In this document: one piece after another, positions 35,110-46,755 of the stretch
How positions within the stretch are numbered: position 1 is the stretch's first letter
Layout of the letters: every line of letters begins with the position of its first letter
Origin: Panopea generosa
Taxonomy: Eukaryota; Mollusca; Bivalvia; Adapedonta; Hiatellidae
Assembly (NCBI GenBank): GCA_029582155.1
Contig: CM055902.1
Span: forward strand, 12,187,041 to 12,251,040
DNA length: 64,000 nucleotides
Reading direction: 5' to 3'
Translations under genes and position numbers: made by a program
Notes under the pieces: generated by a model
Databases searched by the model: none
What the model was told of the DNA's origin: nothing
Seen by the model: only the letters and a program-made list of their open reading frames with translations

Positions 35110-35800
35110 ATATGCATTGCATTTATTATGTGATTCTGAGTATTTGGTATATGAAGCTGCGCGTTAGGTATATGGTGCAGTATATCTATTCTAAGATACC
35201 GTGTATTCATTATACGGTGCAGTTATTTTATTGCATTATGCTGTACATTTATTATATGAGGCGATCCTTGTGTTATATGAAGCTGTTTATTTGTTATGTT
35301 TTACGCCATTTTGTCATTTCTTATGTGATGCGGTATTGTTTTGTTATATGTTGCTACGCATTTATCATGGGTGATGTGGACGATTTATTAAATGCTGATG
35401 TGTATTTCTTATGCGACGAAGTCCTTTTTTTTATAATGTTGTGCATTTCTTATGTGATGAGGTCCTTTCGTTTTTATCATGTTGTGCATTTGTTATGTGA
35501 TGAGGTCCTTTTTTAACTTATTGTGCATTTCTTATGTGATGACGTCCTTTCTTTTTTTATCATGTTGTGTATTTTTTATGTAATGTAGTCTTTTGGTTTT
35601 TATCATGTTGTGCATTTCTTATGTGATGTGGGTCATTTGTTTAATGCTGTTGTGTATTTCTTATGTAATGAGGTCCGTTTGTTATATGATGCTGTGAATC
35701 TAATATATCATGGCGTGTTCTGTTATATTAAGCTGTGTATTAAGTATGTGATATGTCCTTTCGTTACATTATGCTGTGCATTTATGATAAGGTCCTTTAT
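35110..35800. repeat. Degenerate tandem repeat, period about 43 bp
   Basis: The unit is approximately GTGCATTTCTTATGTGATGA, then GGTCCTTTCGTTTTTATCAT, then GTT. Recognisable starts near 35,441, 35,484, 35,523, 35,567, 35,610 and 35,652 give spacings of 39-44 bp, and older units extend to both sides. The open frames at 35,112-35,516 and 35,610-35,840 are translations of this repeat and are not genes. Bases 34,787-35,109 hold nothing recognised. Confidence 0.8.
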
Positions 35801-36559
35801 TTATTTGAAATGTGTTCTAAGGAATTGTATAAACCTGTAAACTGAAGCCATGTTATACGAGTTTATAAGTAATATAAAGAAATAATCGTTTAAAAAGTCA
35901 AAATTTCACTAAAAGCGTTGTGTACTTTTCAAAAGTTCTCTGAACAACTTTTAAATGAGTGTAATTAAATACTGACTTAAATATCAAGTATCCGTGAATT
36001 GAATAGGTTATTAAAATAAATACTGTACAAGTTTGCGTATTAAAAGAGTCCAAATGAGAAAAGCTAGTTTAACAAGGTCAATTGTGGTCAAATATATGAA
36101 CGGTTGCATGCCCAGAAAAATAACCTGATTGGTAGTCATGTTCAAGTTAACAATCTGGACAAAATAACAACATTTTTTATGCAACTGTCATACACATCAC
36201 ACAAATACAATATTAATCCAATAGTACAAAAATAATATGCCAGGAGTATTACATTAGCCAACAAGACAAAGATTGATGTAAGGCATGAATGGCGCCGCAA
36301 GTTTGTTTTAAAGAAACGACAGTGAGTTTGCTTTGTATGTTTATTTTATGAATATCTAGTTAGACACACATTACAAGGCATTTCCAAAGCCATACTTATT
36401 ACAGAAATATTTGTCGAACGGAGAACTTAAACCTAAATTTAGATCATTGGATGTGAGTACACCACAGACTAAACCAGCATCGAAAATGGCTTCATTCATC
36501 ATCATATTCATAGTTGCATAATTTTTATGAACTTTCACTTGTTTACATTCTTCCTACTT
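35801..36559. other. Gene-free stretch
   Basis: AT-rich sequence with no open frame of note and no recognised repeat. Confidence 0.5.
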
Positions 36560-36750
36560 GGAAGCGGTAGCCTAGTGGATAGGCTGTTCGCCGCTCACAC
36601 AAGAGGTTGCGGGAACGGTCCCCAGCTCGACCCAATGACTCTCATAAAACAACACTCAATGCAAGTTCTATCCAGGAAGCGAACTCGAGAGCGTTTCATA
36701 TAAGCTCTGAACTTCCATCGCAACCGAGCTAAAATAAATCAGTATAAACT
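36560..36750 (+). mobile_element. tRNA-headed SINE, 'CATATAAGCTCTGA' family, copy 1
   Basis: The head has an A-box-like TAGCCTAGTGGATAGGCTG and a weakened B box (GGAACGGTCCC). The body has AACACTCAATGCAAGTTC. The 3' part reads TTTCATATAAGCTCTGAAC, then CGCAACCGAGCTAAAATAAA. Relatives are at 47,881-48,055 (head to tail) and 49,318-49,410 (3' part only), all on the plus strand. Confidence 0.7.
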
Positions 36751-36784
36751 AACTTTCACTTGGTGACTCAAAGTCATATGTCAA

Positions 36785-37209
36785 TGCAGGAAATTTACTT
36801 CTACGTGCACATTATTGCGTTTTTTAGTTTGTCCAAAGTAAGTTTGAGCTAAATGTGCTTTATATCGACCTGTTACTCTACTAGCAACATATTCAGGTAA
36901 AACATGGCTATCACCTATTTCAGTCCCATTTTCCGGTAAAATCACATTCCTGTGACCTTGACCTCAAACTTCATTTATTACCGCAAAAACTACGTCTCAA
37001 TCTGCCTACATTGAATAGCGAATCTGCTATATAGACATTACCGAGCTGAAAAAGGCAAGCAATGCAATTAACGACACAGCTGTACGTTGAAAACTATTAA
37101 AAGGCGTAAACATTTCACATCCTTGGTGGAAATTGCCTAAAACGATCTTTGCTTTCTTAAGAATTCCAAGCGTCTTCCTGCTAGCGTGTATTAAAGAAGC
37201 CGCATGCAA
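36785..37209 (-). pseudogene. Decayed protein-coding relic, possibly transposon-associated cysteine-protease-like
   Basis: Two open patches on the minus strand are separated by stops. The upstream patch (37,209-37,027) contains LGNFHQGCEMF, then QRTAVSLIALL. The downstream patch (about 36,975-36,785) contains GTEIGDSHVLPEYVASR and AHLAQTYFGQTKK. From memory, the first matches a pattern (G-x-F-H-Q-G, a short spacer, then Q-C-x-A-x-S-L-x-A-L) seen in proteins encoded by mollusc mobile elements. If so, the expected Cys is Arg here. I could not test this. It could also be a relic of an unrelated gene. Confidence 0.3.
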
Positions 37210-37330
37210 ATAATGTAAACATCACGTGTCAAGATTAGCTATTTTGATTGGCTTATTAAAATATATGTTGAGGAGTCCGTATGCATAAATATAAACACCA
37301 CGTGTCGAGGTCAGCACCTTTGATTGGTTG
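37202..37330. promoter_or_regulatory. Duplicated module of octamer, fork-head, E-box and CCAAT-like motifs
   Basis: Copy 1 has ATGCAAAT (37,204), TGTAAACA (37,214), CACGTG (37,223) and GATTGG (37,246). Copy 2, about 77 bp on, has ATGCATAA (37,281), ATAAACA (37,291), CACGTG (37,299) and GATTGG (37,322). Motif order and spacing are kept between the copies. It may be a regulatory element or simply a recent short duplication. No promoter or transcript start is otherwise evident. Confidence 0.3.
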
Positions 37331-37335
37331 CTTGA

Positions 37336-38507
37336 AATTTCGTGAGAAAATGTGTTGGGACTAGCTTGTATAATGACTTTTCAGATATTTGGAGAACAAA
37401 TATAAAATACTTGCGTTGTTCTTTTTTTTTTTGGCTTACACTATGTAGTTAGAATTGACGTATTATTGTCTAACCTGTAATAATGCCGAATAAATAAGTT
37501 TTTTCAAGCCCTAATTTAACGAATTTAAACTTTTGATCTCTTGTTTATTGAATTTTCGATCCCTTGATTTGTCTTATGGACTAGTCATTAAAATAAAAAG
37601 TATCCTACCTTCAAAATATACAATTAAAAAAAAAAGGTTTTCTACATACAACTGAAAATACAAAATTTACAATTAAGGTACTTGGAAATTATTCACCAAA
37701 TTTATACTACTACATTTTGTATATCCTAGTTAAAGAATTCGTATAAATGCCTCCTCAATACGGTTACGCAACCCCATGCTCATGTTTTAGCAGCATTCAT
37801 ACTTGGCCCCGCCTCATTGCGGCTCCTAATAATGAAGCTTCGCTGTGGTTTAGCCACAACATAGTTGAGTCCGGAGATTTTTTACTGAGTATGCTCAGCA
37901 AAACAATCTAGATTGTTTAAGTAATTTAATATACAAGACATGATCGATAACGGAACGCAGTCCAATACCCACGCACCTTACGAGGTTTGAAGACCTCTCA
38001 AATTAAATAGTATTCAGAAATTACAGAAATGTGTAAAACATTAGTTCATCTAATCAATAGTTTTACACATAGAACGACCACTTTAGATGTTCTATCTAAA
38101 TGTACAGAGCCCTGTCTTATTGAGATAAATAATAAACCTAATTTCTTCAAAATGTTTTTGAACTGTGTAGACTTACGCAATCAGCTGTGAGTGTCGTATT
38201 GAGACATGTCAACGACATTGATGTATCATGAAGAGGACTTGTATTATCATATCTACGCTCCTGTCTGTGATGAAAAGCACTTACCACCAGCATGGTAATT
38301 GGTTTGTAGAGAGAGAGACGAACGACAGCTTTAATAATGGAACGAAAATATCCAGAAAAGCAACAAAAAACATAGGGACACGTAGAGTGCTGTCACATTG
38401 CAAACATATTAAATTCGAAACAAACACTCGCCAAGAGACGCTGGCAAATGTATAAATGCAGCACACTCCAATGTTGTAATGAGGAATACATTGAAAAACT
38501 GTAAAAT
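37336..38507. other. Gene-free stretch
   Basis: A short palindrome CTGAGTATGCTCAG stands near 37,886. Overlapping frames at 38,228-38,455 (plus) and 38,281-38,604 (minus) lack recognisable features. Confidence 0.45.
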
Positions 38508-38718
38508 ACTTTAAATTCGTGTGAACTTTAAATAAAACATTTGCTCTGATTTGTCCTATTTTATTTATTCGCAAAATGTTGAATTCGCTGCTTTCGAAAA
38601 GCAAAACTGCCGGAAATGCATTTTTTATTCGAATGTGAACATGATTGTAATGTTAGCGAAATTTTCTAATTCAAGAGGTTTGAAACCTGCGAATAACAGC
38701 GAAAATAAAGTACTCGCT
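38508..38718 (+). repeat. Interspersed repeat of about 210 bp, forward copy
   Basis: It shares a series of landmarks with the reverse complement of 52,865-53,074: TTTGCTCTGATTTGTCCTAT, TTTTATTTATTCG, GTTGAATTCGC, ATGCATTTTTTATTCGAA, GGTTTGAAACCTGCGAATA and AAAATAAAGTACTC. It is rich in TTCGCGAA-like motifs. No class is evident. Confidence 0.7.
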
Positions 38719-39594
38719 TATAAATAGGGTTTTGCAGTAAATGATTTAAAATATAATCATTGCACTTCAAAATATATCCTTACACTTTAGGATTGTGCAG
38801 ATGTAGCCTATTGCAACGGTTCTTGATATGTGTTTCCACTTTTTGTTACATATCTTCAGCAGAGTGAATTTTTACAATATATGCTGTAAGTACCTTCTCG
38901 AAAAACGCGGTTTTTATAAATACACCAATCCATATAACAATATTTGTAAAATGCATGCTATATACTAGTATTATCCCTTTAATTGCATTTTACATTGCCG
39001 CTTATGAACATACTCAATAAAAGCGAGTGTGCGTACGGATAGTGTTATATGATGCTGAAGTAACCTTTAATCTCATACTATTGACTCCTACGTGCCTTTT
39101 AGGCCGATATTAGTTCCTGCCATCTTTTATTATGAATGGTTTGGTCCTTTCTGGTAATGGAGCTCATTTAAAGTCTACTACTATGGACTGTAAAACAGAC
39201 CCAGCTTTCCTGCTGTTCGGATCCATTACATGGCAATTGTATTTGAGCACGTTGATTGTTAAGTTGCTTCAGGGAAAGTTAAATTACGCCACAGCTTGGG
39301 CGTTAAATAACTATGAATTATTAAGGGGTAATAATAACGAGTTTCTTCATTGCTCTTTCATTGGGGTCGAACCGACCTGTTTCTGGAGATAGCAGGGGCT
39401 GTGAGAGACTAATACTGTTTAACCAGTGTTTGACATTAACCCTCCGAGTTCGTGATTTCATACTTAGTTGCCGGACACGATAGGCTTAATCGTAAACGCA
39501 TCTGACTATCTATTCGTCCCCGCTCGGTCTCAGTGGCCGTGATGATTGATGTACGATATTGCGTCTCATTGTCATTTGTCTCTCACCGCTGATT
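38719..39594. other. Unique stretch, no supported gene
   Basis: An 86-codon plus frame (39,132-39,392) lies in moderately GC-richer sequence. I see no splice layout or recognisable motif, so I do not call it. Confidence 0.45.
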
Positions 39595-39745
39595 CAAGTA
39601 GAAAAGTTATCAGTTACTTGCACAGATTGGTGTGCTTGAATACTGGTTAGCCGTCCAGGATCCCAGGAAACATTGGTTAGGTTAACTGATCGTCTGTTAG
39701 CCCTCGAAGGCATAAAAATGACGCTCACTAACCAATCAATCAATA
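39595..39745 (+). mobile_element. SINE, 'AACTGATCGTCTGTTAGCC' family, copy 1
   Basis: It contains CAGTTACTTGC, CCCAGGAAACATTGGTTAGG, TTAACTGATCGTCTGTTAGC and GGCATAAAAATGACGCT, and ends in a CAATCAATCAAT-type tail. A second copy lies 180 bp downstream. The 5' head is not clearly tRNA-like here, so these may be 5'-truncated. Confidence 0.65.
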
Positions 39746-39774
39746 TTCAACAATATTAAGTTGCCTTCGTTTCT

Positions 39775-39935
39775 CTGAAAAGGCTGGAAAATTCAGTTAC
39801 TTGCGGAGACGGGGTGTGTTCGAGTACAGGTTTATCCCAGGAAACAGTGGTTAGGTCAACTGATCGTCTGTTAGCCTTCGATGGCATAAAAATGACGCTA
39901 AATATTCAATCAATCAATCAATCAATTGCTCTGAA
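39775..39935 (+). mobile_element. SINE, same family, copy 2 with (CAAT)n tail
   Basis: Close copy of 39,595-39,745 with GGGGTGTGTTCGAGTAC (a possible B-box remnant), CCCAGGAAACAGTGGTTAGG, CAACTGATCGTCTGTTAGC, and a run of CAAT tetramers at about 39,906-39,926. Confidence 0.65.
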
Positions 39936-41696
39936 CGGATACTTTTTTTTTCAGATATTATGAGCTCTTACACGCACGATGACTTATCATCAGGATTGAT
40001 TCCAAGCTGGCAGATACGCCAGTTTTACAACTGTTACAGTCTTTTGGCATTGTCTCATTACCTATGCACCCTATCTGCGCATGCGTAAGCTGAATTATAA
40101 TTTATGGAAATTTGATAAAAAAAATGACTCGAAGATTAACATGTATTATTAGATATAAAGTAGCACCTGTCACATAACATTTATAAGATAGTCTAAGATT
40201 AAAGTTAATTTGATAATTGCTCAATATTTTGTTTGGAATAATGCATTTCACTTTCAACCTATTTGGTTTTAAAAAAACTAATACTTGCTGTATAAAATTC
40301 TAGTTTTTTTCAGGTATTTTTATCAAATGGATACAATTTGAAGAAACTTCCTAGTACTTAAAACTAATGTAAATAAAGGTAATTTCAGATTAAAATTACA
40401 TGTTAGCGATATAGTGCATTGTGTTATTACTTTCACCAACAAAATAACCCCCTTAAATTTAGTCATAAAATGTATATATAACAAAATGTACACAAACATA
40501 TGGTCCCGCCTTTAACATTAACGTGGCTATCTATTCTTCTTTAAAATACACTCTTAAAACGAGACATTATTACACTGTCAGAATTCGTATTACTAGTTTA
40601 TGTTTTTTCGAAACGATGTGTTAAGATCCAGATACATTTGACAAAGAACGTATTACAGCTATACATATGTGATAAAACATGTAATTTGAGCTCATAAAAC
40701 GTAATATTTTCCCTATACGATGAATTACATATGCATTGAATGTGAAAATGTTTTCGGATATGAAGCTCAATTCGTGCACGTATTGGAGAAAAATGCTGAA
40801 ATGCTGTATTTCGATTACAACTAATCGGAACCTTTATGAAGATAAATACACCTAGTACTAGACAGAAGCTTCTGTCGCCCATTTACAATAAAACAAATGG
40901 AAACAAATCGTTTTACTTAGTGATCTAATATTATTGCAACTAGACTATCTAAGTATTATTTAACTTCAATAGTCAATGCTATAATGATAGGGACTGGTTA
41001 TTTGTGTTTCATTTATTGCTTTGAAAAACAGAACCGGTTTCACAAAGCATCTAAGACTTAGATTTGCCTCATTCAAAATTCTTAATTTCTCTAACAATTG
41101 ATGATAATTTACACAAAATTCATTGCAAATACATAATTGAATTATTGACCAAGCTTAATTTTATGGTAAAATATATAATGAGAAATGTAATAAAAAGTAA
41201 TATATTTTTAAAATTGTGGGTCGAGGAAGATGTTTAGTGAAATTTGCTTCCGATGTAACCACCAAAAAAAACAACATCAATATATAAAGTCATGATTAGT
41301 GCAATACATACACACAGAAAAAGTGACTACGTAAGTCACGTGATTACGGTCTGTAATTAATCTGCCATAGCGGGAACTTGAAACAGATTAACAGATTCGT
41401 TTAATCTAAATATTAATACAAAATATCGTCTCTTAATGACCCATTACAGTAAATATTTTAGATATATTATAACACTTAATAAAAATGTTGTTGTTTTTTC
41501 TATTTACAACAGGACATTTGGTCAAGCAACAAAACATTACAAAATTGCTACATTCACTAAATTGTAATATAGTGCTTTTCACACAGAAATGCGCTGATTT
41601 CTTCCGTCAATTACAATTCATTATTCTTATAAACAAACTTTCTGTGTTTTAAAATATAAACATGTTCATTCTGCTTAACTTTCAAATATTGCCAAA
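39936..41696. other. Gene-free stretch
   Basis: AT-rich. A near-palindromic GTGACTACGTAAGTCACGTG stands at about 41,323-41,343. The 94-codon minus frame at 40,598-40,882 has no recognisable features. Confidence 0.45.
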
Positions 41697-41730
41697 TGGT
41701 GGGGGGAGGGGGGGGGGGGGGGGGGGGTGT
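41697..41730 (+). repeat. Poly-G tract
   Basis: A run of more than 25 G residues broken once by an A, preceded by AAATGGT and followed by TGTGTG. The length in the assembly is likely to be unreliable. On single-stranded DNA it could form G-quadruplexes. Confidence 0.9.
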
Positions 41731-42889
41731 GTGCTTTATTTACATTTTGTCGTGTCACGATATGTGCAACAACGTTTAAGCACTCCTGTTGCGTCGTTAG
41801 CAAGGTATGACTTATTACTACGGTATCGGAATTAGTCACTGGAGGATTGATTAAACACATGGAGAGTAATTGTTTTAATGAATACAGATTATATTGAATA
41901 TATTGACATTCTTTTAATATCAGATTATGAATTAGCTAACACTTTCTTTGGCAATTATCAGAATACTCGAAATAAACTGGAACAAGAACATATGTATCAG
42001 CATATTAACTGAGTGCAGATAATTTGAATATTTTATGCCGCATCTGTTTCTTTTGCAACTGTTACGTTAGTTTTACTATAACCAGCCCGCAATTAGGCTT
42101 TATTCACCAATACAATCTTGTCTCGGTCGATTTTGATGATTTGCATCAATATGTTCGTGTATTTATCATGTTTATGGTGCTTTGAATTAAACGTCTTATA
42201 GAACTTATGTAATATATCCTCTTATTTTTGAACGGTTGTACTTTTTTAATCTGGTCCTTATTTTTGGGAATTGCGTATTGTTGTTAATCTGTACAACTTT
42301 TCAATTATATGATAAGATTTTAGGACATATAATGTGTGTATTTCACCACTCGGTCATATTTTTCGAATTTCAAAATTCACATACAGTTTAAACAATGTAT
42401 ACAACAAATATATCATTTTCATAAATCATAGCTTTCACTTTTCAGACTCGAATAACTGCTTTTATAACAAATCAATATTGAAAGGAGATTTCAAATAGGA
42501 ACCTGGCTCATATATGAGAAAGAATGACTAATATGAGGATGCGATGATACTTTGACATTATTTTCGTGACTTTTACACCCTGTTCAAGACCTGGTGTGTC
42601 AATGATCCATATTGTATGAGTATACGTACATAAGCACGTGTACAAATGTGTAACTGTACCCACTGCCTACGTCAATGGGACAGGGATTGGTCTCGAACAA
42701 TCGCACACAGATCATTCAGTGGCGTGTCGTTTACAGCTAGTTTATCAAATTTGCTGGCACTGTGTGGGGAGAAATGATACGTTATTCATCTTTATTGTGC
42801 TATAACATTACTTAAGAAGATAAAAAGGCATTAAGTATATATTATTTTTTATATAACTGTTAAACGGAACTATAAATACATGTTGCTCT
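41731..42889. other. Gene-free AT-rich stretch
   Basis: No frame, repeat or RNA gene recognised. Confidence 0.5.
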
Positions 42890-43910
42890 CTCTCTCAAAT
42901 TAAATGCTGTTTATTTACAATGGAACAATATTTGATGCTTTTAATGTGAAATACCTTTTGTCAAGGGCAATTAGAGTCACGTCGGTGTCCCAAATATTCG
43001 TATCCATTAAGACATATACAAACTGAGCAAAAACATTAAATAAAGCATATCACGAAGTCATTATTCTAACAAAACGTCTAGTTCAAAATAACTGTTTGCT
43101 ATGGTTTTTTCTAATACGGCTTGAAGTTTCACAAAATGAAATGTGTTTTTATTGGTATTTGAAAAATGTTTGATGACTTTAATGTAAAACGTTTTTTTCA
43201 AGGACAATAATTGTCACGTCGGTGTTTGAGGTATCTTTATCAATTAAGGATTGAAACCGGACGATATGCAAGAACACGAGTAGAGGGATATAACCGTGTT
43301 TGTCAAATATTTAATTGTTGCAATATAGAAGACGAATTTCACTTAATTTGAATTTGTTCTTGATGTAATAACAAAATAATATATTTATTTGTATTTTTTA
43401 TATCCGCCAGCTAAATATGTTTAAATTTCTATCACTGTAGCAATCAATAAATAAACTTAAGTAATTGATTGTGGACGCTTTTGTTATTAGACAAAGCATT
43501 GCTTATACTACAGACATGCACTAAAAAGCGATGTATATTTTTCCCTATCCACAAGAAAATAATTTATTACACATTTATATTGATTACCTTATACTTTGAG
43601 GTTCGTCCTCAGTACCATTTTAATACATTTAATAACATACTTAATAATATAATTACAAATAATTGTATGATATATAATTAAATATATAAATATATATTTG
43701 ATAACTGACATGTGAATGTTTATGGTATAAAATATGATTGGTAACGAGAAACTGTATCAGTTTTAGTTAATAAATTATTCTTTAATTATTTTTCTTTAAT
43801 ACACTTTGGCACTGGATAAAAACATTAAATCATACCATGAAGTCATTATGCTAACAAAATGCCTAGCTCAATTCCACTGTTTGCTATGGTTATTTTATTC
43901 ACTGTAGAAT
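42890..43910. repeat. Diverged local duplications around a retroelement relic
   Basis: The phrase GTCACGTCGGTGT occurs at about 42,975 and 43,213 in matching contexts (AATATTTGATGCTTTTAATG against AATGTTTGATGACTTTAATG upstream), an offset of about 240 bp. Separately, the segment near 43,030-43,110 (CATTAAATAAAGCATATC, AAGTCATTATTCTAACAAAA, TGTTTGCTATGGTT) is repeated near 43,815-43,900. Confidence 0.6.
43223..43530 (+). pseudogene. Non-LTR retrotransposon ORF2 C-terminal relic
   Basis: In one frame from 43,223 the translation reads CLRYLYQLRIETGRYART, then RVCQIFNCCNIEDEFHL, then stops. This resembles the Cys/His region after the reverse transcriptase in one group of non-LTR elements, with R-x-x-x-x-x-IE-x-GR, then C-x(2)-F-x-C and IEDE-x-H. 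A weak continuation (FCY, then KHCLYYRHAL) runs to about 43,530 after a frame change. Stops and lost frame make it a dead fragment. The family assignment rests on motif memory only. Confidence 0.55.
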
Positions 43911-45481
43911 ATATTTATCTAAACAATTCTGTACACAATTGCAACTATCAGAAATTCACCGATCAAACCAAGACGTGTGTACATCAAACCTGTGTTAGTG
44001 ACCACTTCTTTTAAACAATTTTTTGTCTTAAACAGTAACATTTTATATTTATCATTTTAATAATTTTCATTTTAATCCACCTATATTTAACAGTCTTTGC
44101 CGCTTAAAACCGGCTTTACGTTTCTTTTCATCACACACCGACAATTACAGATGCATGTGCCTGCGAGTTTATTATAATTTAAATGCGCCTTCTTCTAACA
44201 AGTATAATAAAATATATAATATAAAGATATCACCATTACAAGCAACATTGTCATACATGTATGACACTATGTTTTCATTTCAGATATCATGGTTTTAAAT
44301 GCAATATATCTGGACTGGACGGACAAATTAAATAAATAAATTTAATTTAATAGTTTTCTATGAGTATAAGGATTCATGACAACTCACGTGCTATATAAAG
44401 GATAAACAAAGAATAGTTGTTATATATTCAGTGAATATAATCAGTGTTTCAAAATAATCAATGTGTTGTTCTTTGCAAAATATACACATTTATTATCAAC
44501 ATCAATGTAACCATATGCATTTTACTGGAACCTTATACCGTGATCATCTTGCTGTTTTTTATGAATTTCAGTTCTTTTGTTGAAACAGGAGTTCGGTTAA
44601 AACACCAATTGAGTCTAGTATTCTACTATTTTAATTCGTTCTGTGACCCCAATGACACTTGTTATCCGATATTATTCAAAATTGAAATGACTTTTATTCC
44701 AACTCAGTAGATACTATCCTTTGATGCATTCGATCGAACCTAAATAACCGATATTTCTTTATACGTTTGATATTCAGATGAGAACCGATCTATTTAGCGT
44801 ACATTCTTGCCACACATGTAATTAACTAAATACGAGTTAATGCTTTAATTTCTACTAGCTATTACCAATTTCCTGTATGTAACTTAAACTACATGCCGAT
44901 TATTTCCACTCACATCTCATTTTGGATTAGAAAAGGTTATATTTCCGAGAGACAAGTATGTTTAATATTCAATAGCACAATAGTATTTTTTTCAAAAATG
45001 AATGGGCTTAACACGTACTTCAGTCCGGAACAAAAGTGGCTTTTATTGGATTATTGGCGTTGACTATTCTCATCGTTAACATTATAGAAACGTTTGATAT
45101 TATTCATGATTAAATACCACATGCAGTCAGTATATTGAGTCAGTCACACTCCCTAACAAGAGATATATGTGAACGGGGGAGGATGAAAGTTATTAAATAT
45201 GTAGAGGAATTGTCCGTGAGAACACCATGGCGTTTATAATCCGATTAACCAATTTGAAGATGCTGCGCAACATCACTTGGCATTTTCACCTGACAGCGAC
45301 AATTTCTCAAGGTTTGTTACGTTATGAGGAAACCAATGCTAATAGATCACATACACCATTTATGGCATCGAAATGTCTATATAATGAATAAATGTTTTGA
45401 ATGTTCATGAGCTATGACCTCATATATATCACGTGCAAATAAAATCTAATAATCTAGTATAATGGTTGAATGAATTGATTT
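43911..45481. other. Gene-free AT-rich stretch
   Basis: An 88-codon frame at 44,444-44,710 has a hydrophobic, Cys-containing translation but no start context, splice layout or family likeness that I can defend. Confidence 0.45.
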
Positions 45482-45622
45482 TTTTCATTTTTCGAAGCTA
45501 CCCACAAAAGTGAAAATGCACAGGCGTCAATAACATGTGCTTTAATCATTCGCCTGAACACATGCACTCGTTATTGACGCCTGTGAATGTTCACTCTTAC
45601 GGGTAGTTTAGATAAATGAAAA
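45482..45622. mobile_element. Compact foldback element (MITE-like hairpin)
   Basis: The left arm (about 45,482-45,534) and right arm (about 45,570-45,622) are inverted repeats with few mismatches over roughly 50 bases. AAGCTACCC, AGTGAAAATGCACAGGCGTC and AATAAC are matched by GTTATT, GACGCCTGTGAATGTTCACT and GGGTAGTTT. The loop is about 35 bases. It ends just upstream of a retrotransposon relic. A MITE is most likely. A structured RNA hairpin is possible but there is no evidence of transcription. Confidence 0.65.
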
Positions 45623-45654
45623 CAATCATAAATGATTCAAGTCACAGTCATGTA

Positions 45655-46180
45655 ATTTTGGCAGTAGAAGACAGATATGGCACTCTCAACGTATATGAAA
45701 TTTGCCAGAAAGTCCTTGAGTGTTTATGCCATTGACGCGATCCGAGGTTATTATATAGGTATGCTGTACTATTTATGTTCTGATCTGATACATTGTCATT
45801 TGAACTATGCATGTTCTTCTTGGTACGCAAGCTTAAGTAAAGGGTTAAGAAACAAACTCCAAATCTGTCAAAATTAAATTGTTAGATTCATTAATGGTAT
45901 AGGACCTAGAGAAAGTGTCCTTCATATAGGAAAGAGAATTTTGTATTGGTTAAAGATGTGCACTCTTATTCCACTAGGGCAAATTTATATAATTTTAGTG
46001 TACCCAGATACTATGGGAAAGAAAAATAATACAACTTTCTTTTACAGTGCAATCCATAATTAGAATGCATTGCCTGCTGACATTAAGAAAATTGATAAAA
46101 TTAGTCACTTTAAAAGTTCTTTCAAGACCAATTAATTAGACAGAGCTAAGAAAACATATTTATTGTACGTGTTGACTAAA
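45655..46180 (+). pseudogene. Non-LTR retrotransposon ORF2 3' fragment
   Basis: One frame from 45,677 carries HLNYACSSWYASLSKGLRNK, then LQICQN, a stop, then IVRFINGIGPRES. Further on, NALPADIKKI follows a stop where the family usually has Trp. This matches the region downstream of the reverse-transcriptase active site in CR1/L2/Rex-like elements (NYA-x-x-W, KLQ-x-x-QNKIVR, W-N-x-LP-x-x-IK). The catalytic core is absent and there are at least three in-frame stops, so it is a 5'-truncated, inactive copy. Confidence 0.7.
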
Positions 46181-46755
46181 TATGCTCAAAGTTTTAATCG
46201 TAATATATTTATGCAAAATTTGTGATGATATTAATATATTTGTAAAAGAAAATATATTATGGAAACATTCCATGTGGTAACGTCTTCAACTTTATATTGT
46301 GTTTATTTAAGTAAACAGCAATTTTGTAATGTATACATTGAGTTAGTATAGTACCAAGGACCTCATTGGAAAAAAACCTTAGATCATTATGAGCAATCAA
46401 AGGTTATTACACACTATCAGTATGTCCAATGCTACATTAATGGAATAATTCTTTGAGATTTGCCATTCATTTCATTTAAATTACCTATTTTTCCTTTATA
46501 ATATTTTATTGTGATAGATCCTAAACTTTTTTACATTGAATTTTGCATAAACAGTAGTTTTAAAATTGCAGTCTGTGATACTTTATAATTAATAAGTTAC
46601 AATACTTATTTAATTTTATATTACATATATGGTTGATATTTGATAAAATTACTTTTTACTAGTCTATTTTTTTTTTTGTAATTGAGTATGTATATTAAAT
46701 GTAACCTGGAGATGTGTGTTTCAACCTGAATAAACATCATATCAATTGTTTTTTG
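46181..46755 (+). mobile_element. Probable 3' UTR of the non-LTR copy
   Basis: AT-rich sequence follows the ORF2 relic. ACCAAGGACCTCATTGGAAA near 46,353 and TGAATAAAC near 46,727 resemble 3' ends of such elements. The end point is uncertain. Confidence 0.35.

Noticed and set aside
35112-35840. Open frames of 134 and 76 codons
   Set aside because: They are translations of the degenerate 43-bp tandem repeat, with repeated YYM/CYV-type phrases, and the period is not a multiple of three.
39132-39392. 86-codon frame in less AT-rich DNA
   Set aside because: No signal peptide, domain, splice context or repeated homologue. A frame of this length is expected by chance in 64 kb.
44444-44710. 88-codon hydrophobic frame
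   Set aside because: The translation is typical of AT-rich chance frames and has no defensible family likeness.
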